DNA of 64,000 nt from Rotaria sordida (GCA_905250125.1 CAJNOL010000286.1:1-64000), one strand, 5' to 3'. Positions 42,801-54,052 are shown, counted from the stretch's first letter. The notes: generated by a model not told the origin, from the sequence alone. Program-made: numbers and translations.

Positions 42801-45800
42801 TTTTCAGCTGCGATGGACATCTCTGAGAGAAAGATCTCGACAAGTTTACTTTTATTTTGAAGATTTCATATTTTTTGATTATTTCGTTTCGAAATACTGA
42901 AAATTAAACATTTTAGAGACAACATATCATTTAGTTTTGATTCCAATTTCATTCAATGGAATCAAAATGACATTTTTGTTTTATTAAAAGGCTATACGAA
43001 AAATAAAATCTATTAAATCTATCAATAAATATATTAATTGAACATTAATATAGATAATTCGATTGGTTGATTTTTCATCAAAAAAAAAAAACAAAATTTT
43101 ATTTATATATTATACCTGCAATATGAAGTAAATTATCACCAAAAGTTAAACTACGTTCGGATAAATATGTTAATAAGTCACTGTCAGATATAAATGAAAG
43201 TAATGTTTCAAGACAAACTAAATTATTGAAATCTTTTCTCATAAATATATGTATAATCATATCACCATGTGTTGTTGAACGTACACGTAAACAATTACGA
43301 TCTTTTTCAATTAATAATTTAATCATTTCATAATTATTCATTTGTATAGCCATTTTTAAATCAGTTAATTGTACATGAACATTATCTTGATTAAGTAAAA
43401 ATTTACTAACATCATCATGATTATATAATATTGCTAAAGCAAGTGGTGATTGATTATCAGCATTTGATAGATTTATATCAACATTTGATGATTTTATTAA
43501 TGTACGTACTAATTCAATATTACCTGATAAATAAAATAAAGTTAATAGAATTAATTTTCAAATTTCAAAAATGAAATAATAAAACAAAACGGTATGCTCC
43601 GAAAAAACGAATCGATCAACGGTTAAATCTCTTTTAACGTTCGATGTGCACTCTTTTTTTAAAAAATTCCTTGCAATACAGTTTAATAGCTAATATCATT
43701 AAGGCACGGACCACTCGGCGGAGCGGCCACCCAGCAATGGCGCGGGGTGCACGTCTGTGGTGGCTGTGGCTGTAGTTTAAATGTGAATGAAGGTGAGGGT
43801 AGTGCTAAGATTGATCGTAAGAACACGTCATTGAAATAGAACAAATAGTCGTTGTTACCGTAATTGGAAAACAGCGAAATAACATGTCTCGTTTGTTTAT
43901 CTCTAATAGCTGTTTTTCTAGTGATGATGTAATAAAAATTGGTAACAATTTCAGATTTGTCATGATCTAAACGTACATCTCTCATTCTTTAAACTTCACA
44001 TCAATTCATGCTTCATATTTTGCTTTTGTTAAATATTAATTTCTTGATTTATTTTAAATTATTATTAACTGAATTTATAAACTTATCAAGCAGATTCACT
44101 TCTGCTTTGTTTTACAAAAAAGCACAATCCTTGAGTCTTGTCTTCTCAGGAAAGCTAGTCACAACCAGGAATTTCATAATACTTAACTATTAGAATAATT
44201 ATTAATTAATAAAAATACGAATTCTAATAGAACATATCTAGTTACAACTATGGTCTAATTGATAAAACTTTCTAACAATTCTTTTATAATTCGAAAATAT
44301 TCTTGAAAATATTTCTATTTCTTTTAATATATACCTTTTTCTGTTGCTGAATGTAAAGGAGTATTTTCTCCTATATCTTTTGCATTTCCATCTGCTCCAT
44401 GTCGAATTAAATATTTTGCTAATGAACCATTTATATTATCAGCACATTCATGTAATGGTGTACGTCCTTCTATATCTAATAAATTCATTTGATCAGTTTT
44501 CATTTTATTAATTAATATAGCAGCAACATTAGGTTTTTCATTTGCACAAGCTAAATGTAATGGTGTTTTGCCCATTTTATTGACTGCAATTAAATCAAGT
44601 TGTGGATATTTCATTAATAATCTACACATTTTAATATTATCATCTCTTGCAGCTAAATGTAATGGTGTATTTCCATCTTTATTTGTTAAACTAACATCAG
44701 CACTATTTTGAAGAAGATATTGTGCAAATGGATAATTATCATATAAAATTGCATCATGTAATGGTGTTTGTCCATCACGATTTTGTGTATTTAATGATAA
44801 TGGACTTGATTTTAAAACTGTATCATAAACAAAATTATCGTCTAAATATTTGCAATAATGTAATGCTGTATTTGATAATGAATCAACAATATTTATATTT
44901 GTTAATTCAATATGACGAAAAAATGCAGTAATTAATTGAAAATTTTTTTGTTCAAGTGCTTCAAGAAATGGTGTACGTCCAAGATGATTTTGTCGATTAA
45001 AATCAACTGATAATTCAATTAATTTTTCAATATATTTATCATAATCAACATCTTTTTTATTAACTAAATAATGTAAAAATGTATTACCACGTTCATCACA
45101 TGCATCTATATCAAGTGAATGTTGAACAAGTAATTCAATAGCATATATACTTGGAAAATCACATAATAATGGTGAACGTGGTAATTGTGACAAATAACGT
45201 TTCCAATTAAAATTAATTGTTAATTCAAATAGAATTTTTAAACATAAATCATGTTGATATTTAACACATATAGTTATTGGTGTTTCTTGAGGATTTAAAC
45301 GTGTACCTTTTTGAAAATCAGCATCATTTTCAAGTAAAGCTTTTAATGCATCAATATTATTTTCATAACAACATATATGTAATGGTGTACAACCATCTTC
45401 ATCAAAAATATTTACGCGTGCTCGATAAGTTTTTATTAAAAGACGTATTAAAACACTATCATTTTTTCGTGCTGCAATATGAAGAAGTTGAGTTTGACTT
45501 GGATATCCTAATAATAATTTAAAAATAATAAAATAAAATAATGAGAGAAGAAAAAAAAAATAACACAACAAAAAAATTGAACAAACCATTATGTGCATCA
45601 AATGTTGATAAATTAACATCAACCGTTACTTTAAGTAAATATATAATTAAATCATTATTTCGACTTGCTAATGCATAATGAGCTAAAACAAAACATATAA
45701 AATTTTAAATAATTTATTTGATATTTTAGACAAATATTGAAAATTAACCATCAAAAAATAATAAAGAGAAAGATTTGACAACTTATGTCTATATACATGT

Positions 45801-48800
45801 CTTTAAAAAGTTCAACTAGTTTTTAACAGTGTTATTTTCTATGTCATATAAATGGACTTCAAATAAACCGCAATAGTATAATTTTTATTTTATTTGTAAA
45901 AATATATAGAAGATGCCTCATAAATAACTAGACGATAAATGAAGGCTCTGTATCTTGAAGTCTATCGGGCGTAAGGATTTTGGATGCGAATTTGATTAAC
46001 AGGAAAATTGTAGATGTTGATCTGACTGGGTTCGAAACCAATCCGATGGGCTCTACAGTATCTTCAGCCTCCTCATCCCTCTCAGAAAGTCTATTTTTCT
46101 AGAAACAATTGATTTCAAGACTTATACATATTCTGATAGTCTTTGCAATAGGCTTTAAGCTAGTATAATTTCTTTTGTCAAATGAAGAATGTTAAGTTGT
46201 TTTTTTCTGATGAACTGCTTCGAAAGGTCTCGTCGCTGAGAAATATGAAACTGCATTGTATAGAAACTTCTGTAGCTTTATAGCACGAGAATTTATTTCA
46301 TATAAGTTTCGATGATGTTTAATTGATTGCGTATATTTGGGGTGTGGGTGTTGGTGTGTTCTGTAGGTACAATAGAAGTCTCGCCCTCACACATCCGTAC
46401 TCGTGCTCCATATCCATGTATAAAGAGCCATGACCACAACTTCGCTATTATGTGAGCTAGAATGTGGGTGAAATCTCTATTCTACCTACACCTAACACCT
46501 ATACCTATTCCCATCCACAGTCACACCTTTTATTCATAAGGAAATTGTCAGATACATACTGGATAAGACTAGCACTATTGACCACAATGAAGAAATACTG
46601 TGTTGGCCGAAGGTATATCATCCTGCGATCTCAGCTATTCTTAGGAGTAGACATGTGAAATTTTCAGCATATATATTAGCTTAGAAATATAGACCAGTAA
46701 GATCAATGGAGCCTTATGTACTCAAATGGAAGAAGAATTACGATCTATGCCAACTTTTCTTATTGTGAGTCCTATAGCTCAACAAGAAAAGAAGCTTATG
46801 ACTCGGCGAACGGTTCATTATGTAGTCCTTTAATTCAACTATTTACGCTATAAATGTTAAATTTTCATCTAAGCGTTCAAAAGCTGAAGATATTTTACGT
46901 AACGATTGATTGACTAGGTCGTAAACTCCTATCCTTCTTAAACTGTAGAAACCATAGTGAGAACAGCTATAATACATCATAACTTCTCTTCAATTCAAAT
47001 GATCGAGACTAGAGTGGTCTTTTTAGCCTACATTTCTAAAGTAGTATATATGAAAAAAATTCAGATGTATAGCTTTGAGAACGGCTAAGAACATAAGTTC
47101 CGCATATAATACAGAAAATACGAAATCTTATAGAATCAAGTAGAAAAAAGGAATATGAAGCCATAAGACTTCACGATCTATCAACCATTTCGAATCCTAT
47201 TGTTTTCTCGTAAGTACCTATTCAGAAAAAATAAATTGAAGGAAGAAAGAAACCTAATTCTCAATAGTTCTAATTAGTTTCGAATGAGTTCTTCAATTGA
47301 AATAATTTATAATCAAATGAAAATAAATCTGAATGAATGTAATACCTATTATTAAAAGTTCTTTAACAAAAAGTAAAATTCATACCTGCTGTCCATCCAT
47401 AATCATTCTGTCTATTTGGATCACAACCTTTTCTTATTAAATAATCCACAATATTAATACATTCTGTTGTCTGTATTTCAGCTCGTGCAAGTAAATGTAA
47501 AGCTGTATTTCCTTCGTCTGTAATAGCATTTAATTGTGCTCCATTACGTTCAAATTCTTGTATCATAGCTAATTCTGGATGTGGTTCAGATAAAATATAA
47601 CTTAATAATGCTTTATTTTCTTCTGCTGATGAAAAAAAAGGATCAGGTACATTTGTTTTTCCAAATAAAGATTTTCTTGCATCAGTTAATTTTGCAAATA
47701 TTGAATGAGAATTTCTAGGGGGTTGTATATTTGGATTAATTGTTGTTATATTTGCTATTAGCTGACTTGTTGTGACATTACGAGGACTTTTGTTATCTGC
47801 ATTATTGGCTACTGACATTGGTTGTAGTGATGATGATGAATTTGATGTAATTTCAGGTGCTGAAATCGTTGCTGTTAATGGATTATTTCTTATTGTAATT
47901 GATGGTTCAATTGATAAAACATTTTGATTTGTTAATCCATTATTAGTAGTATTATTATTATCATCATCGTTTGATGGATGAATTGAATGCCTAAAGAAAT
48001 AATATTTTGATTTTATATTATTATCGTGTATAAATCAAATATACAAAAAGATCAATTTCAAAAAATGTATTTTCTTTATGCTAATACAACATACAAATCG
48101 CAATATATGAATAAGAAAAAACTACAAATTCATATTAAAATTAGTAATATCTATGTTAAATCAAAAGAAAAACATGAATCACAGAGATTATATATCAATG
48201 TTTGCATGAAAAAATATTTAAAATTTTGTTTTTTTTAATTATATACTGGGTTGTACATAACCTTTTGCTAGAGGGGTAGTGCTATGATTTCAAGTTAAAT
48301 ACCTAATGAATTTTATACCAAATTAAAGACCGTCAAAAACTAGATTCATTAGTACTAAATAGTAAGAGTTATCAAAATGTTTTAATGTCGAACTTACGAA
48401 ATTTTATGCTTTTTTTAGCATAGAAAATTAGGGCACCAGCAATTCAAATATAGTGTCAAATATTTTCTTTTGCTATTTTTACATGGTTCGATAGGGCCCG
48501 TCGAGCTCTACAAAACTATATATATTAAAAGTTTCTTGAGCCATTTTTCTGAGATAAAAAATCTAAAAAATTACTTGTAAAAACCTAAAAAATCTTTAAA
48601 AACTCGATTTTTTTATATGGAAGAAAAACACTCGATTTCTTCGATAAAATTAACTTTTTTCGTTATTTTTACTTACAAAGACGTTTCGAAATATACTCAT
48701 CCGATGCAGCATGAAAAATTGCGTCTAATGAGTATATCTCGAAGCGTCTTTATGAGTGAAAATAATGAAAAAATTAATTTTATTGAGAAAACCGAGTGTT

Positions 48801-50848
48801 TTTCTTCCCTATAAAAAACTGCTGGTGCCCTAATTTTCTATGCTAAAAAAAAGCATAAAATTTCGTAAGTTCGACATTAAAACAATTTGATAACTCTTAC
48901 TATTTAGTACTAATGAATCCAGTTTTTGACGGTCTTTAGTTTGGTATAAAATTCATTAGGTATTTAACTTGAAATCATAGCGCTACCCCCCTAGCAAAAG
49001 GTTATGCACAACCCGGTATATTCCTTGGTTACTAAATACACTGTTATTTACATCAATAATACTTACATGTCTCTTTTTCAATTTTCTTCTGTGTTATGTT
49101 TGTCAATTGATAGAAACAAAAAGATATACTCAACAAATGTCTCAATGATATACTAGTGTTTTCTTATTGGGTAGAGATACATTCGTAGAATACCAAAATG
49201 ATTGTTTCTTTTTTCTCTTGCTAATTATTGATGATTAACTCAATAATTGTGACAAGCATAGCAAAGGAATCAATGTCCTTCTATTGAATGGCAACAAAAG
49301 AGACAATTCTTTTAGTCATTAATGAATATTCTATTCCAACTAAATCTATTGATAATAAATTGTCTAATGTTTTTCTTTTTCATTAAATAATTAGAAAATA
49401 AACATATGTGTCAAGTTAGATCGATCAATCGCATATCAATCTCGTTATAAAAATTATTTACTTAAAGAAGAATCTATATAAAATTTTAAAAAAATATAAA
49501 TATACAACTAACAGAGAATAAAATCAAATAATTTTTGACTGAGTTAATAAATAATAGATTAAATTATGTTTAATAATTTCAATTAAAAACAAAAAATCAT
49601 GTTTTTTTTTTCATTAGTTTGATAACGAAAAATATAACTATAGTAATTAACAATATTACGTCATAGTTATTTCATTTAATAAATTTATCATTAAAAAATC
49701 TTATTAACCAGATCATTCCTGGTATGGTTTATTGGGTTTTTCTTGTTTGAAAAAAGAAAAGAAAAAAGATAACTCATCAAAGAGTACGTCATTCTAATCA
49801 AACATTTCAATCAGTATTACGCATGAAAAATGTCTTTAACAGTTAATTATATCCTTCAGGTGAATGCGTTTGTAGCAACACATGTCGCTTAAACTTAATA
49901 TTTTTCCTTGTATACAAAAAAAAAACAACTAGATAATACATATATATGTATGTTTATCAATTTGTAGAATACTCGATGAAAATATACATTGATAGCTATA
50001 ATTTAATAAATGAAGATATAATAAGAAACAAGAAATAACTACCGCCGTTGTCGTGATGAACGCCGAGGCATATTGATTAAATCAATAATATATTATTGCG
50101 TTCAATATGGATGTTTTTTTTTTTTTTGTTGTCTGTAAGATAAATAAATGGTGTAAAACTCAGCTGTAGATCGTGATGAATGATATTGGATGACAAAAAA
50201 AATTTACTGCTGTTCTCATAGTGATATCAAACACTAAAAGAGAACAAAAGTATAAAATAATTCTCTTTTTCTCTTTTCTTTTTTAATCTGAAATATTGTC
50301 CTAACCAAATATTATATTATTCTCGTTAAAGATTGATTTGTTTTTTTCTTCGATATTCTCGTATTCTACGATGTTATAATATAAGTTAAAATTTTGTCTA
50401 TACTAACCGCTGTTCGTATATGTTTTTTACTGATGTTTTTAAACGTATCATAGACATTTTTCTTTTTTTTTTTTGTTCTCATAATGACTAACAACGGAAC
50501 TCATTTATACAATAGGAAAGGAATGAATCAATAAGAAAGAGAAACAAAACGAAAAAGACGCATCATTTGGTTTCAATTTTCGTTATGTGTATTGTCTTTA
50601 CTTAATTTAGATGCGTTTCTACAACAAATCTTTTTGTTGCTTTTAGTACATATAAAAAGTTGATGTATCAAAGAATAAAATATTTCATAGAGTCAATAAA
50701 AATATTTAAAGATACAAAAATAAACTTATCAAATCGTTCAATTTGTATATTGAATATTTGTACATGTTTAATAAATTCTATATTATTTAGAATTTACTTA
50801 CAAATGAATAATACGTGATACAAACGATTGTCTTCTTGAACGAGGCAT
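36826..50848 (-). CDS. Giant ankyrin-repeat TRP-superfamily channel
   Basis: Coding exons: 50071-50043 (first exon a) or 50848-50802 (first exon b), then 47990-47386, 45682-45587, 45507-44335, 43523-43116, 42117-41625, 41557-41482, 41427-41115, 40740-39764, 38261-37895, 37811-36826. With exon a, 5523 nt, 1840 aa. Residues 10-140 are disordered. About 140-930 hold ankyrin repeats (DEDGCTPLHICCYENN, NRDGQTPLHDAILYDN, NKDGNTPLHLAARDDN, NKMGKTPLHLACANEKP, IEGRTPLHECADN), interrupted near 860 by a Cys cluster. The pre-S1 motif HPLIKGLIKWKWD at about 1062 opens the channel, with S1 about 1080-1105 and S2 about 1122-1145, then a roughly 150-residue cytosolic insert before S3. S5 is about 1395-1420, the pore helix reads FYSLLFSIFRIALVDD, and S6 ends ILAVNIFIGLIS. 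The C-tail has a helical coiled-coil end. It is an ankyrin-TRP cation channel, but the subfamily (TRPA, TRPN, TRPV or other) is uncertain. Confidence 0.88.
38262..39763. other. Large intron of the giant TRP gene
   Basis: 1502-nt intron just upstream of the S5 exon. It is almost half filled by the 38832-39512 foldback element; the remainder is AT-rich with no supported gene. Confidence 0.7.
38832..39512. repeat. Long foldback element with near-perfect 340-bp arms
   Basis: The left arm runs CTTACGAGGAAATATTCCCA, GGTGTCTCGCTCCGAT, GAGTAGATAAAAAGCATACA, TTCGGAAGTTACGATCA, TCCATCAAGGAAACTCAT, then TTCACAATTCTATCACT. The right arm is its mirror: AGTAATAGAATTGTGAA, ATGAGTTTCCTTGATGGA, TGATCGTAACTTCCGAA, TGTATGCTTTTTATCTACTC, ATCGGAGCGAAACACATGGG, AACATTTCTTCGTTAG. 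The centre near 39172 carries GGGTGTGAGTATGAGTGTAG opposite CCCACACCC. The arms stay well matched, so this copy is fairly recent. There is no coding capacity. Confidence 0.85.
40880..41060 (+). repeat. Dispersed intronic repeat, family E, copy 2
   Basis: ACGATCTAAAAGGAATTTTGAAGTATA, a variable middle and TTTCACATTTTAGCTCTGC match the copies at 34765-35110 and 53265-53490. It sits in the intron 40741-41114 of the giant TRP gene, antisense to it. Confidence 0.65.
42562..42824. mobile_element. Short GC-rich inverted-terminal element, family C, copy 2
   Basis: The termini AGAGATGTCCATGACGGCG and CGATGGACATCTCT are inverted repeats. The interior has GTCGTGGCGGTGCTG and GCGGCACGACAGCGGC runs, again GC-rich. 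Related to 8416-8749 and 55627-55983 by its AGAGATGT / ACATCTCT ends. It lies in the intron 42118-43115 of the giant TRP gene. Confidence 0.65.
45683..47385. other. Large 5' intron of the giant TRP gene
   Basis: 1703 nt. It contains a GT-rich patch at 46338-46370 and an AC-rich patch at 46485-46525 that could pair, plus repeat-like sequence near 46020-46050 (GACTGGGTTCGAAACC, not a tRNA). No gene supported. Confidence 0.55.
48246..49016. mobile_element. 771-bp palindromic Tc1/mariner-type MITE
   Basis: Flanked on both sides by TATA (48242-48245 and 49017-49020), consistent with TA insertion. The ends CTGGGTTGTACATAACCTTT and AAAGGTTATGCACAACCCGG are inverted. Pairing continues for about 200 bp (CTAATGAATTTTATACCAAA; GCTTTTTTTAGCATAGAAAA) and then weakly through the interior (AAGAAAAACACTCGATTTC against GAGTGTTTTTCTTCC; AAGACGTTTCGAAATATACTC against GAGTATATCTCGAAGCGTCTT). 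The short open frame inside is a by-product of the palindrome. It lies in the first intron of the giant TRP gene. Confidence 0.85.
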
Positions 50849-51539
50849 ATTGAAAATAATGATGATCACAACATATAAAACAATTATAACAATAATATCT
50901 GATGTTTCGGTTGTGTATATTTATTTAATATAGAAATGAGAAAATCGTTATTGACATGTATTTAAAGAAAAAAAGAAAGAAACGATGAAAAATTAAATAA
51001 CTAAACGTATGTATTAAATTTATACAAGAGCATTTAAGGAATGAGGATGACAAGCATTCAAGCATATATTATATTTATGTATACGTCAATATAGTGACAA
51101 ATATGTATAAAGAACGAACGAAAAAGAAAGTCAATTTGAAGCACTATATTAGACTAATATATATGCACTGTATACATATCATCAATTGAATGGATAAAGA
51201 CAACCCACTCACTCATCTTTTTCTCTATAGTTTATCACTGCCCATTTTCAACAAGATATGTGATCAATTAGTTTGACGTACATAGGAGACGTATTGAATC
51301 ATTATAATGATTAGTAATAGAATCTATCAATTTTCTTTTTTTTTTTCTTTGCTTTGTAAACATTGAATAGTTATTTGTCAAGAATGACACATAGATTTTC
51401 AATTTGATGTTATGCATAAGAGACGAATTAGTTAATAAACGCTTGAATATTATAATTCTACAAAAAAATTATGTAAAGAATTGTTTTGATGTTATTATTG
51501 TCGAATACTTCGAATGATTATGATCTAGACTATCAACGA

Positions 51540-51567
51540 GTTGTTGTTGTTGTTGTTATTGTTGTTT
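51540..51567 (+). repeat. GTT microsatellite
   Basis: A run of GTT triplets broken once by ATT, in non-coding sequence upstream of the giant TRP gene. Confidence 0.85.
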
Positions 51568-51717
51568 TTCCTTGATTATATTATCAGATTTTACTAGCTA
51601 TCAATCATAACCAGATATAGTATCTAGTTTTTGTCATTGATAAGTCTAAGTTTTCATCGCATATGTTATTTTTTATGTACTGATAGTACACTTAATTAAA
51701 TGAAGCTTCGATAGTTA

Positions 51718-52582
51718 CTTAGATCTAATCAAAAGTTCTAAGAACATTAAAGAATAATATAAAGATAATAAGATATTTTTAATTTTATTTTATCAAATCT
51801 ACTAAAAGTTTTTTTTGACCTCCTTTTCTAAAAAAATTTTAGCTACCTTGGAAACCACATGAGCCAATTATATTTCATTTGTTTTAAACATTTAATGGAA
51901 TTTTGTTCGAACATGTCAGTTGCATTCTAGCGCTACTAGTGATGTGATATCGATCTATTTTAGATAGGTTGGCCATAAATCATCTAATGCTAACTGGCTT
52001 ATTGAAGATGAATTGACAAAGACTGTGGTTCATGAAGACAGATTTTAATCAAAACTTTGTTTAGTATATTCTTTAAATTAAATAATTCTGGGTGTAGATA
52101 AAGGCAAGACTGTAAATCACAATTATTATATTGAAAATTGCTCGAAGCCTTTTGTTAATGAAATATGGAAACAAACATGGACATTAGATTCAAAATGTAC
52201 AAAATTGTTTGACGATCATCGTTGACTTCATACTCATCCAATGTTATTAATTCTATGGCTGGAGAAGGCATCAATTTAATGTCACACCCAACATATTCGC
52301 CAGGTCTGATACCATATAATTTTTGGCTAAGTAATTCTATCGAATGTAGTTTAAGTGATTAAATAAATGAAATATAATTAGCTCATGTGGTTTCCGAGGT
52401 AGCTAAAATTTTTTTAGAAAAAGAGGCCAAAAAAAAACTTTTAGTAGATTGTGTCGAAAGGATTGAACTTGACATAAATAATCATGGCAACTATTCTCAA
52501 CATTTGATAAAATAAAATTAAAAATATCTTATTATCTTTATATTACTCTTTAATGTTCTTAGAACTTTTGGTTAGATCTAAG
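51718..52582 (+). mobile_element. Tc1/mariner-type element with long inverted repeats
   Basis: TA at 51716-51717 and 52583-52584 flank inverted ends CTTAGATCTAATCAAAAGTT and AACTTTTGGTTAGATCTAAG. The repeats continue for about 100 bp nearly unchanged (AAGAATAATATAAAGATAATAAG). The right arm then has about 55 extra bases before pairing resumes (CTACTAAAAGTTTTTTTTGACCTC; CTACCTTGGAAACCACATGAG). A broken transposase lies between them. Confidence 0.85.
51930..52363 (+). pseudogene. Broken Tc1/mariner-superfamily transposase
   Basis: Fragments in shifting frames read GVDKGKTVNHNYYIENCSKP, FVNEIWKQTWTLDSKC, KLFDDHR(stop)LHTHPML, then after a frame change INLMSHPTYSPGLIPYNFWL and a tail IECSLSD. 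This order corresponds to the end of mariner transposases: the GKxVxxxYYxExLxP block, the DNAxPH catalytic block and the HPxYSPDLxPxDFWLF block with the last catalytic acid. Stops and frameshifts make it inactive. The N-terminal half is not recognisable. Confidence 0.8.
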
Positions 52583-52686
52583 TATATAATCGATTTTTGA
52601 TAATTTAAAATACTGTCAATTCGAATTTTAAAAGTTCAAAATATAAAATTAATTTCTTTTATTTAAAATGAAATCAAAAGATATGT

Positions 52687-54052
52687 TTATAAAGTTTCTT
52701 TTAAACATTTAATAATTGTTTCATTATCAATTCCAGCTCCACTTAAAACTGCTACAATTTTTAATGGTTGATTAGAATCTTTTCTTCTTAAGCCAGCTTG
52801 ACCATTTTCTACATAATTCATATAATGCCATAATCCAGCAGCTAATGTTGTTGCACTAGCACCTTCACATATTAAATGATTTCTTTCTATCAATATTTTT
52901 AATGCTTTAGCTGTTTCTTTTAATGTAACAACAATAGAATTATCAACACAAGTTTTAACTAATGGCCACATTTCATTTAATACACTTGAACTACCTATTC
53001 CATCAACCCAAGATTTTTCTATTGGAATTTCAGTTATTTTATTATTTTTAAATGCAGCAGCAAGAGGAGCAGCTGTTTCAATTTCACAAGCTAAAACATC
53101 AATTGATGGTTTCAAATGTTTAGCTAAAGATGCAATACCAGTAATTAAAGCACCACCACCATAAGGTACTAAACATATAAAGTCATAAGTAGATAATTTT
53201 TAAAAAATAAAATGAAAGTTGTACTTGTTTGTCTTTTTCGAGAAATAATTTCTTACGGATTAAACTCTGTGAAACACAATCTAAAAAGGAATGTTGAAGT
53301 ATAGGAATAAAAATTTGGATCTTCCATGAATTGCGACTAGAGTTCGTCGGGTGGAATGTTAAAGAAATGTATTCCAAAATAGATAGAATAAAACAACCTC
53401 CCTTTGAGATTAGCAATAGCAACTACATTGTGTTTTACATTTTAATCCCATAGAAACTCGGCTACCAGGCTTTTTTTTTTACTCTTTGTGAATATTTTTC
53501 TTTAATTGTCTATATCGATTTACCTAATATTGCATCACAATCAGGTAATTCATCTAATATTTCCAACGCAATAGTACCATGTCCTGCCATAACATTTCGA
53601 TCACATACTGGATGAATAAAATGTCCATTTAATATTGAACATTGATGAGTAACAATAACTTGCCACCATTGTTCAAAACTACATTTAGTAATTTTTCCTC
53701 CTAATCTTTCAATTGCTTTTAATTTAACTTCATTTGCTGTATCAGGTACTAAAACTTGACATTTTATATTTTCTTTTCGAGCCATCCAAGCTAAACCTTG
53801 TGCCATATTACCAGCTGATGCTGTTACAATACCATTTTGTTTTTCTTCTATAGATAAAATTTTAACAGCATTTCCAGCACCACGTATTTTAAATGATGAT
53901 ATTGGTTGAAATTGTTCACATTTTAAATAAATTTCAATTCCAGGAATTTCATAATTTAATTTAAGAAGTGGAGTACGAGTTATAATATCACGTAAACGTG
54001 TTTGAGCTTCATAAATTTCATCAATTGATGGAATAGAAAGAGTAGAAGACAT
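52687..54052 (-). CDS. PLP-dependent serine/threonine dehydratase or serine racemase family enzyme
   Basis: Two exons, 54052-53524 and 53168-52687, total 1011 nt, 336 aa, the size of serine racemase or catabolic threonine dehydratase, without an ACT regulatory domain. The fold-type II PLP motifs are in order: SSFKIRGAGNAV (the Lys should bind PLP, about residue 53), the substrate loop ASAGNMAQGLAW (usually SAGNHxQ), the phosphate loop VPYGGGALITG (usually GGGGL), CEGASATTLAAGL, and VLSGAGID near the C-terminus (usually SGGN). It would eliminate water and ammonia from serine or threonine, or racemise serine; which one is not decidable. The ATG at 54052 was chosen by family length, as an in-frame ATG farther upstream (54130) adds non-conserved residues. 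The 355-nt intron carries a family E repeat. Confidence 0.87.
53265..53490 (+). repeat. Dispersed intronic repeat, family E, copy 3
   Basis: Shares ATCTAAAAAGGAATGTTGAAGTATA and AACAACCTCCCTTTGAGAT..TTTTACATTTTAATC with the copies at 34765-35110 and 40880-41060. It lies inside the only intron of the dehydratase gene, antisense to it. Confidence 0.65.

Larger units (their letters stand above)
50849..52686. other. Region upstream of the giant TRP gene and downstream of the dehydratase
   Basis: Contains the promoter region of first exon b, a GTT microsatellite at 51540-51567 and the mariner remnant 51718-52582. The 51000-51500 stretch is AT-rich without recognisable features. Confidence 0.6.

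Noticed and set aside
44722-45522. Plus-strand open frames opposite the ankyrin exon
   Set aside because: They are shadows of the well-supported ankyrin-repeat exon 45507-44335 on the minus strand.
46015-46060. GGTTCGAAACC, a tRNA T-arm-like motif
   Set aside because: The flanking bases do not form a proper T stem, and no acceptor, D or anticodon arm could be arranged around it.
48617-48814. Plus-strand open frame of 65 codons
   Set aside because: It lies within the palindromic centre of the TA-flanked MITE and has no family signature.
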